DNA of 6,282 nucleotides from Promethearchaeota archaeon (lineage in GTDB: Archaea > Asgardarchaeota > Lokiarchaeia > Sigynarchaeales > SOKP01): positions 1 through 6,282 of the forward strand of contig JAUWDN010000078.1 in NCBI GenBank assembly GCA_030608765.1. The letters are read 5' to 3'. Positions within the stretch are counted from its first letter, which is position 1. Every line of letters starts with the position of its first letter. A model generated the notes under the pieces. The model made no database searches, had not been told where the DNA came from, and saw only the letters and a list, made by a program, of their open reading frames with translations. Position numbers and translations under genes: made by a program. Below are positions 1 to 5,239 of this stretch, one piece after another.

Positions 1-93
1 TTAGAAATTAGAATTTTTAAAAGAATAATTATTCGAATTAGTACTCCATTCTTCTATCTAATACGGAAATATTTAAATTTATTCAAAGCAAAA
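1..93. other. AT-rich non-coding left edge
   Basis: This is the 3' flank of the deacetylase gene. No reading frame of useful length crosses it; the minus frame ending at the TAA at 1-3 meets another stop after about 18 codons. It contains a perfect 12-bp palindrome, GAATAATTATTC, at 23-34, followed by an overlapping ATTCGAAT palindrome at 31-38. On the minus strand the stretch is T-rich but has no uninterrupted tract as long as those after the other genes, so no terminator is called with confidence. Confidence 0.5.
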
Positions 94-777
94 TTAGAAA
101 TTGTAATATTTTACCATGTCGTCAAAAGCATATCGCGCATAGGTCCAAGTTCGTGCCTTATGGATATATGATGTGTAACTCTTCCACATCCATTTCATCT
201 TTGCTTGGGATTGATATATCTTTAACCATTCCCCCAAAGTGAATGCTTCTTCCTCATTTATTGTGTGTTGGAATTGATTATCTTTCGAGTCTTCTTGAAA
301 TTTTCCACGAGAAATTTCAAAATAAACAAAATATTCAACATTAATTAGATTGAGTTCTTTTGCAGCACCAATTACAATATCGTGTGTAGCTTGATGATCT
401 ACGTGATCGTTATGAGTGCTTGGTAAAACTAATCTATCCGCATCTTTAATTAAAGGTATAGTTTTTTTAATTCCTTCCTTTACAAACTTATGACCATCGG
501 TGTCGTGGAAATAAAATAGATGGTGATTTTCAATAGGAAGTCCCAAGTATTCAATTGATTTTTTAGCTTCGCTTATCCTCATCTCAGCAACATCATCTTC
601 TGTCATTGACGCAACATCTGCCGAAAATTTGTCGTCCCCAGACCTATAGCAAGCCCTTCCGTCTGTTACTGTTACAACATGAATATCGTGCTTTACCTCT
701 TTAATCCATTCTAAAAGTATAGGTCCAGGTCCGAATAATAAATCGTCAGGATGAGGTTCAAAAATAACAATTTTCAA
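94..777 (-). CDS. PIG-L/LmbE-family zinc-dependent deacetylase
   Basis: The 227-residue protein is a PIG-L (LmbE-like) deacetylase, a family that removes N-acetyl groups from amino-sugar conjugates such as GlcNAc-lipids or GlcNAc-thiols. The N-terminal strand MKIVIFEPHPDD carries the HPDD metal and catalytic motif, with His9 and Asp12 as likely Zn ligands and Asp11 as the likely general base. The distal motif at residues 122-132 (HNDHVDHQATH) supplies the third ligand, probably His128, by comparison with MshB-type enzymes. The Glu that often follows HPDD is Leu13 here. Length is normal for the family. No signal peptide or membrane segment is seen, so it is probably cytoplasmic. The start codon is TTG at 775-777: it sits just before the conserved N-terminal strand and six bases after a GGGAG site. 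The nearest upstream ATG (788-790 on this strand) is out of frame. The gene is divergent from the MFS transporter. The acyl substrate cannot be inferred from sequence. Confidence 0.93.
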   Translation of the reverse strand: MKIVIFEPHPDDLLFGPGPILLEWIKEVKHDIHVVTVTDGRACYRSGDDKFSADVASMTEDDVAEMRISEAKKSIEYLGLPIENHHLFYFHDTDGHKFVKEGIKKTIPLIKDADRLVLPSTHNDHVDHQATHDIVIGAAKELNLINVEYFVYFEISRGKFQEDSKDNQFQHTINEEEAFTLGEWLKIYQSQAKMKWMWKSYTSYIHKARTWTYARYAFDDMVKYYNF

Positions 778-783
778 TATTAT

Positions 784-788
784 CTCCC
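784..788 (-). promoter_or_regulatory. Shine-Dalgarno site for the deacetylase
   Basis: On the minus strand GGGAG lies six bases upstream of the TTG at 775-777. This spacing and motif support TTG as the true start, which also fits the conserved N-terminus of the family. No in-frame ATG lies nearby upstream. Confidence 0.7.
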
Positions 789-867
789 ATTTAAGTTATA
801 TATAGTTCAATAACTAAATCTATTATTATTATAAAATATATTATCAAAAAAAAATACTCTTGTTGTT

Positions 868-883
868 CTATTATAAAAAATAG
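868..883 (+). promoter_or_regulatory. Candidate TATA box inside a short dyad, transporter promoter
   Basis: TTATAAAAA at 871-879 is the best-placed TATA-like element for the transporter; a start about 25 bases downstream would give a leader of about 20 bases before the ATG at 922. The element is flanked by CTATT (868-872) and AATAG (879-883), an inverted repeat with a 6-bp spacer, so a repressor could occlude it. Composition bias makes chance occurrence quite possible. Confidence 0.35.
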
Positions 884-921
884 GATTCATATAGAGGATA
901 TTAAAAAAACTGATATTTATT

Positions 922-2355
922 ATGAAAGACACTATTGAAAAAGAAGGATTTATGTATAAAAGGCGTATAAGAGCATCGTACGGAGCAAGAGAACTCTTTG
1001 GGCAATGGATTACTGCTGCATTTAGTTTTTATGTATTTTTTTTTTATGAAAATGTGATTCAATTACCAGTAGAGTTAGCAGCATTAGCTTTTATTATTTA
1101 TTCAGTGTGGAACGCTGTTAATGATCCCTTCGTTGGGTGGTTAATGGAAAAAATCCATATGCCCTGGGAAAAAAAAGGGTTTAAACGATTTCCATGGATG
1201 CTAATTGGTGTTATTCCTTGGTTACTTTCTTATATGTTAATTTTTATGGTGCCAACTAATTGGTTTGGATCTGGATCGGCAGTAGCAGCGAACCAGTGGC
1301 TCATTTTTGGGTGGTATTTAGGAACTCTCTGTTTATACGACACTTTGCTAACATTATACGATGTAAACGTAATTTCTTTATATCCAGACAAGTTCAGGGG
1401 ACTTAAAGAACGAAGATCTGTACAAGGATACGGTACGATATTGGGAATAACTGGTTTGGTTCTTGCTTTTACAATACCTTCACTACTCTTTATAGATACG
1501 TATACAGCTCAAACTTATGTAAGTGCTAGTATGTTCAGTGTAATTATAGGTTTCATGTTTTTCTTAATTGTAATTCCTGGAGTATACGAAGATAAAAAAG
1601 TAAAAGAGTTATACAAAAGTAGAATAGGGACTGGCGAGATTCAGAAGGTAGAATCATTTCTATCCTCAACCAAAAGAGTCATTAAAGATAGGACATTTAT
1701 GATGAAAGCATTGCACTTCTTTGGTTATCAGGTTGGAGGTGTGATGCTACAAACATCAGCATTATATGTGTCAGTAAACATATTACTCATGGGTGATGAG
1801 GCTATTATTTATTTATTAGGATCAATGCTTATAGGAGCTCTCCTCTCAACACCCTTCTGGACAATAATCGCTCATAGAGTAAATGATAACCGAAAATTAA
1901 GCATTATAGCAGGTTTTCTATTATTTGCTGCGTTCTTACCATTAATTTTTGTATGGGAATTAATAGGTTGGATAATTGGTCTTTTTTTATTTGGGATAGG
2001 TCTTGGGGGGCATTGGTATGTTGATCCCCCAACAATGGGCGATGTACTTGACGATGTAGCGGTTAGAACAGGAAAGAGCCAACAAGCAATATACTATGGA
2101 TTTCAAGCATTTTTTATCAAATTTGGTCAGTCATTTATTGCAATAACAATAGCATTAAGTCACTCCCTTACGGGCTACTTGGTTGGTCAAGAAATACAAC
2201 CACCGTCTGCACTCTTTGGTATTCGAATTCATACAGCAATCGTCCCAGCTATATTAGTTCTTGTTACTTCACTGTTATTCTGGAAATTCTATAAATTAAC
2301 ACCTGATAAAGTAGCAGAAAATAAGAAAAAACTTAAAGAAATGGGACTCAGATAG
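922..2355 (+). CDS. GPH-family (MelB-like) MFS cation symporter
   Basis: The 477-residue integral membrane protein has about 12 hydrophobic segments and belongs to the glycoside-pentoside-hexuronide:cation symporter family (MFS_2), which imports sugars or glycosides with Na+ or H+. Family landmarks by eye: helix I around residues 20-45 (YGARELFGQW...FFFYENV); the helix II/loop signature WNAVNDPFVGWL at 63-74 followed by the RFPWMLIG block at 89-96; Asp147 in a helix IV-like segment; and a C-terminal block around 370-410 with Lys400 in the position of the MelB helix XI lysine. Length matches the family. The central cytoplasmic loop lies near residues 222-258. Two starts are possible. ATG 922 has AGAGGAT about 22 bases upstream, too far for a normal ribosome site. 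ATG 952 (Met11) has GAAGGA only three bases upstream. The conserved region begins near residue 15, so both are compatible. The actual substrate is unknown; Asgard and other archaea may use such proteins for other small solutes. Confidence 0.93.
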   Translation: MKDTIEKEGFMYKRRIRASYGARELFGQWITAAFSFYVFFFYENVIQLPVELAALAFIIYSVWNAVNDPFVGWLMEKIHMPWEKKGFKRFPWMLIGVIPWLLSYMLIFMVPTNWFGSGSAVAANQWLIFGWYLGTLCLYDTLLTLYDVNVISLYPDKFRGLKERRSVQGYGTILGITGLVLAFTIPSLLFIDTYTAQTYVSASMFSVIIGFMFFLIVIPGVYEDKKVKELYKSRIGTGEIQKVESFLSSTKRVIKDRTFMMKALHFFGYQVGGVMLQTSALYVSVNILLMGDEAIIYLLGSMLIGALLSTPFWTIIAHRVNDNRKLSIIAGFLLFAAFLPLIFVWELIGWIIGLFLFGIGLGGHWYVDPPTMGDVLDDVAVRTGKSQQAIYYGFQAFFIKFGQSFIAITIALSHSLTGYLVGQEIQPPSALFGIRIHTAIVPAILVLVTSLLFWKFYKLTPDKVAENKKKLKEMGLR

Positions 2356-2372
2356 CGAATAGAATAATAACT

Positions 2373-2392
2373 AAAAAAAAACTTTTTTTTTT
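2373..2392. terminator. Two-way oligo-A/oligo-T terminator between convergent genes
   Basis: An A9 run (2373-2381), one C, and a T10 run (2383-2392) lie in the 78-bp spacer between the convergent transporter and FAD oxidoreductase genes. The T10 tract serves the plus-strand transcript; the A9 run is a T9 tract on the minus strand. AATAGAA (2358-2364) and TTCTATT (2391-2397) form an outer inverted repeat, and the A and T runs can pair inside it. There is no GC-rich stem, which fits archaeal oligo-T termination better than a bacterial intrinsic terminator. Confidence 0.7.
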
Positions 2393-2433
2393 CTATTTGA
2401 ATGTTTTATTTAATATTAGATTAGAAGATTTTT

Positions 2434-3957
2434 TCAGATTTTTTTTAGTAACTTCAGGATACCTCTTCGAGTTCCTGCAACTACCCCTGCAACACCACCT
2501 CCGGATTCACTCTGTGCTCCAACGTACCATAATCCTTGAATTGGAGTTAGATGAGGGGGATTTTGTTGATTCATAATTGGAGCCAATCCTCCAAAACTGT
2601 GTCGGTCAACGAATATACGAGATTTAAAATCCAAAGGAGTCATAATCACCTTTGTTTTAGCGTGTTCGCGAAGACCAGGAATTATTTTTTCAGCTTCTAT
2701 GAGTAGTTTTTCTGCGAGTTCTTCTCTACGGGAAGCCCAATCGCCTTTACTAAGTGTATAAGGTGCTATAGTGTAAATAGTTACAGCGTGATGCCCCGGT
2801 GGAGCCATTTCAGGTGAGTGTAATGAAGGAACATATAATAATAATCCCTCTTTTCCTTCATGATAATCTCCCGACCTACAACGATAAACGGCTCCTTCTA
2901 TATCGTAAGTACCGTAATAATAGCATAAGGCTGCACGTTGGTGAGGAGTTGGATCGAAGTCAATACCTATATGTATCATTAATACGGATTCCATGTGAAC
3001 TAAATTCTGGACATTATTTACGAAGTCTGAAGGTAAGTTTTCCTTTCCTACTAAGCTAAAAAAAGTCTTATGAGCTCCACCACTCGCAATTACTAAATTT
3101 GCATATATTTCTTCTCCGTTTTTTAATTTAATTCCAATAGCTTTATTGTTTTCTATTAAAATTTGTTCAACTAAGCTATTTTTATGGAATTTTCCCCCGT
3201 TTTTTTTTATGTAACCTGCAAATGCGTTTACTATTTGTTCACATCCATTCTGTATGTAATGATACATAGGTAATTTTCCACCTTTTATTTTAATTGGAAT
3301 ACGTTTATCAAATGCGGTTTCGACATTTGAGACGGGTACTCCTAATCCAGGGAACTCGCTAGGTTTTACGACGAAGTCAGCAAGGATTCCCATATAAGCC
3401 GCTTTTAATTTTGGATTGTTAAAGAAAGAGTCCATTATTTCAGCGGCACTTTTATCCATGAATTTCTTTATTTTCATAAATTTAGGAAGAATCTTTAGTT
3501 TCAACCAAATAGCTTCTAAACCTTTTGCCCAATCTAACCGATTGCTAATAGCCATAAGAGTCATTATTTGATCGTAGTAACGATAGTATCTATCCAATCC
3601 TTCGCTTTCAGATGGGAATAATTCTTTAAAGAATTCTTTTCTCCAATACTTTCCTTTATACTCTTTTGGCCTCCATATCGCAAAATCGGGCAAAACTTGG
3701 CCGCGATCCCCATGAACTATACTAATTTTGTCAGAGATTCCTAATTCAGCCAAAATTTTTCCAAGTTTTTCGTGAGGAGCTAATCCTTCCAATAAGAGAG
3801 GTCCAATATCCCAAGAATATCCATCTTTATGAATTGTGGCAGTTACCCCCCCAATTTCTGAAAATTGTTCGTATATTAATACATCATGACCTTCTCGACA
3901 CATATAGGAAGCAGCAGTAAGTCCAGCTAAGCCGGAACCAATCACAACGACTTTCAT
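2434..3957 (-). CDS. CrtI/phytoene-desaturase-like FAD-dependent oxidoreductase
   Basis: The 507-residue flavoprotein belongs to the amine-oxidase-like CrtI superfamily, which desaturates, saturates or isomerises isoprenoids and related lipids. The N-terminal Rossmann motif GSGLAGLTAA (residues 7-16) leads to Glu30, which would bind the FAD ribose, and then to a GG pair at 36-37. A GGKLPMYHYIQNG segment at 226-238, followed by the alternating strand region to about 290, matches the family's GG(M/L)..L block, and the ASGGAHKTFF segment at 291-300 follows. The C-terminal FAD-binding motif GLWYVGAQSESGGGVAGV (475-492) is well preserved. Length is typical (about 490-520). No signal peptide is seen; association with the membrane surface is common in the family. 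ATG 3955-3957 has AAGGA eight bases upstream and starts right at the Rossmann strand, so the start is secure. No phytoene synthase is visible, so a carotenoid role should not be assumed. Confidence 0.9.
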   Translation of the reverse strand: MKVVVIGSGLAGLTAASYMCREGHDVLIYEQFSEIGGVTATIHKDGYSWDIGPLLLEGLAPHEKLGKILAELGISDKISIVHGDRGQVLPDFAIWRPKEYKGKYWRKEFFKELFPSESEGLDRYYRYYDQIMTLMAISNRLDWAKGLEAIWLKLKILPKFMKIKKFMDKSAAEIMDSFFNNPKLKAAYMGILADFVVKPSEFPGLGVPVSNVETAFDKRIPIKIKGGKLPMYHYIQNGCEQIVNAFAGYIKKNGGKFHKNSLVEQILIENNKAIGIKLKNGEEIYANLVIASGGAHKTFFSLVGKENLPSDFVNNVQNLVHMESVLMIHIGIDFDPTPHQRAALCYYYGTYDIEGAVYRCRSGDYHEGKEGLLLYVPSLHSPEMAPPGHHAVTIYTIAPYTLSKGDWASRREELAEKLLIEAEKIIPGLREHAKTKVIMTPLDFKSRIFVDRHSFGGLAPIMNQQNPPHLTPIQGLWYVGAQSESGGGVAGVVAGTRRGILKLLKKI

Positions 3958-3965
3958 AATTATTA

Positions 3966-3970
3966 TCCTT
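3966..3970 (-). promoter_or_regulatory. Shine-Dalgarno site for the FAD oxidoreductase
   Basis: AAGGA on the minus strand lies eight bases before the ATG at 3955-3957. It confirms the start and shows that this genome uses leadered as well as apparently near-leaderless messages. Confidence 0.65.
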
Positions 3971-4008
3971 TAATTGTTAACTGATGATAATCTAAATAGA
4001 AACACAAA

Positions 4009-4022
4009 ATTGTTTGAACAAT
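4009..4022. repeat. 14-bp dyad upstream of the FAD oxidoreductase gene
   Basis: ATTGTT (4009-4014) and AACAAT (4017-4022) are exact inverted 6-bp half-sites around a central TG. The dyad lies 52-65 bases upstream of the oxidoreductase start codon and about 60 bases beyond the stop of the DUF2804 gene. Its place in the promoter spacer makes it a candidate operator, but AT-rich dyads of this size arise by chance in such sequence. Confidence 0.4.
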
Positions 4023-4054
4023 ATTCCTATGAAGTTATTAATAATCTTTAATAG

Positions 4055-4063
4055 AAAAAAAAA
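4055..4063 (-). terminator. Oligo-T terminator after the DUF2804 gene
   Basis: The A9 run on the plus strand is a T9 tract on the minus strand, beginning 18 bases beyond the TAA stop at 4082-4084. No strong stem precedes it. It suggests that the DUF2804 transcript ends before the oxidoreductase gene, although read-through cannot be excluded. Confidence 0.6.
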
Positions 4064-4081
4064 TTAATTTTTCTTCTTCTT

Positions 4082-5107
4082 TTACCAGCGCCAAAAAATA
4101 TCTTCAGCGTGTCCTAGCATATTTTCAATCTTTATTTTTTCCCCATTATCAAGAACTACTTCTCCCGAATATAACCCATGAAGCAAAGAAGAATTTAGAT
4201 AAATTAATCCAAAATTAAGTTTTTCTCTATGTGGAATAATTGGATCTAGAGTCATATTAAACCTATTGTCGTTGCTCGTGAATTTCCAAGGTTTAGTAGG
4301 ATCTCGATTTTCGTGATGGAATATAACTTCGTCAATTTTATGTGCTTTACCATCGTAAAAAATGATATTTTCAGTATGAGTCGACAAATCTCCAAAACCA
4401 TAACCAATGTTAAACGCAATAGGGACTCCGTCAACGAGCCCGCAACCTGAACCCCATAACCAATGAGTTTTATAGGGCCATATCCCGCGACCCCAGTCCA
4501 TGAGTCCATAAGAGGATTCAGGTTCAAAGGAATACGATTTATCTCCAATAACAAGAGAACCTTCCGCAGGCATATAATTAATCTTATGGTTATAATAGAA
4601 CAACCTTGGATCCTCTTTATATCCCGTCACAACTACGGTATTGTCAGTTTTAGGATCGTCCTGTAGAACGATACGTCCTTTTATCCCTTTATCTTGAAAT
4701 GAAGGATCATCAATAGTAAGTATTCTCTTATTATTCTGTTTTGAGATTGTTGCTTTAAATTTTTTAGTCGGAAACTCAATTTCACTGTCCTCTAACGAAT
4801 TCAAAGGAAGAATTTTTGATTTGGTAAAGAATTTGAACAGCCCCTTTCCATCGCGCTCCTTTTTTTCAAAATCTAACCAGACATAACTCATTTGGGTTAG
4901 ATATCCGATGTCGCCTATCGTCAGCTGAAATCCGAAGTCTTTGTTTAATACAGAAAAGTGATCCCATTCTTTAATGCGGGACCACCCTTTTCCAATTTTA
5001 TCCTTATTGTAGTTCAATATAGGCTTTCTTGCCCATCCCCGTTGAACAAGGGAGCCATCGTCATTAAACAAATTAGACGAATCCGTTATCTCATTCTGTT
5101 GACCCAT
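4082..5107 (-). CDS. DUF2804 domain-containing protein
   Basis: The 341-residue protein matches the uncharacterised DUF2804 family across its length. Recognisable blocks are the N-terminal DDGSLVQRGWARKPILNYN segment (16-34), the WSRIKEWDHF segment (42-51), the central GLMDWGRGIWPYKTHWLWGS motif (201-220) and the C-terminal GHAEDIFWRW (332-341). It is rich in Trp, Gly and short beta-prone stretches, with no signal peptide or membrane helix, so it is probably a soluble beta-rich protein. The biochemical function of the family is not established to my knowledge; a resemblance to lipocalin-like CrtC/AttH proteins is a possibility I cannot test here. ATG 5105-5107 begins just before the first conserved block. 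There is no Shine-Dalgarno site, but a BRE/TATA-like element sits about 33 bases upstream, suggesting a very short leader. It lies on the same strand as the FAD oxidoreductase, 124 bp before it. Confidence 0.85.
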   Translation of the reverse strand: MGQQNEITDSSNLFNDDGSLVQRGWARKPILNYNKDKIGKGWSRIKEWDHFSVLNKDFGFQLTIGDIGYLTQMSYVWLDFEKKERDGKGLFKFFTKSKILPLNSLEDSEIEFPTKKFKATISKQNNKRILTIDDPSFQDKGIKGRIVLQDDPKTDNTVVVTGYKEDPRLFYYNHKINYMPAEGSLVIGDKSYSFEPESSYGLMDWGRGIWPYKTHWLWGSGCGLVDGVPIAFNIGYGFGDLSTHTENIIFYDGKAHKIDEVIFHHENRDPTKPWKFTSNDNRFNMTLDPIIPHREKLNFGLIYLNSSLLHGLYSGEVVLDNGEKIKIENMLGHAEDIFWRW

Positions 5108-5135
5108 AACTTTCTCTTTAATTTTGTTTTAGAAT

Positions 5136-5149
5136 ATGTATAATTCGAG
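5136..5149 (-). promoter_or_regulatory. BRE/TATA-like promoter of the DUF2804 gene
   Basis: Read on the minus strand, CTCGAA (5149-5144) followed by TTATACAT (5143-5136) resembles an archaeal BRE plus TATA box. Its centre is about 33 bases from the ATG at 5107, so a start about 25 bases downstream would leave a leader of about 8 bases. The absence of a GGAG-type site before this ATG fits that reading. Confidence 0.5.
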
Positions 5150-5203
5150 TTTAGATATATTAAAGTTTATTATTTGTTATGCCTACAGAGGTTTAATTTA
5201 ATT

Positions 5204-5212
5204 AAAAAAAAA
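5204..5212 (-). terminator. Oligo-T terminator after the aminotransferase gene
   Basis: The plus-strand A9 run is a T9 tract on the minus strand, 27 bases past the TAA stop at 5240-5242. As with the other tracts in the window, no GC-rich hairpin precedes it. Between it and the DUF2804 promoter lies a small GC-richer block (GCCTACAGAGG, 5181-5191) of unknown role. Confidence 0.6.
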
Positions 5213-5239
5213 GAATTCTAAATTATGAAAAGAAAAAAT

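Larger units (their letters stand above)
778..921. promoter_or_regulatory. Divergent promoter region, deacetylase / transporter
   Basis: This 144-bp, very AT-rich spacer separates the two divergent start codons and must hold the promoters for both genes. TATA-like strings appear at 796-805 and 823-845 (usable on either strand) and at 871-879. No coding sequence is seen. An A9 run spans 846-854. Because the whole spacer is AT-rich, individual TATA assignments are weak. Confidence 0.55.

Noticed and set aside
23..34. Perfect palindrome GAATAATTATTC as a terminator or protein-binding site
   Set aside because: It is 60 bases past the deacetylase stop, has no adjoining long T tract, and is pure A/T apart from its ends; chance is likely.
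2799..3059. Plus-strand open frame of 86 codons
   Set aside because: It lies wholly inside the FAD oxidoreductase gene on the other strand and resembles no family; it is an antisense shadow.
3195..3208. A9-C-G5-A4 run in the oxidoreductase message as a programmed frameshift site
   Set aside because: The frame is continuous with family-like sequence on both sides and no alternative frame extends usefully, so there is no sign of programmed slippage.
4252..4554. Minus-strand open frame of 100 codons
   Set aside because: It overlaps the well-conserved DUF2804 frame on the same strand in another phase, across its central conserved motif; it has no recognisable domain.
4463..4666. Plus-strand open frame of 67 codons
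   Set aside because: Antisense to the DUF2804 gene, with no family likeness and no ribosome site.
4958..5143. Plus-strand open frame of 61 codons
   Set aside because: Antisense to the 5' end and promoter of the DUF2804 gene; the apparent hydrophobicity follows from AT-rich antisense codons.
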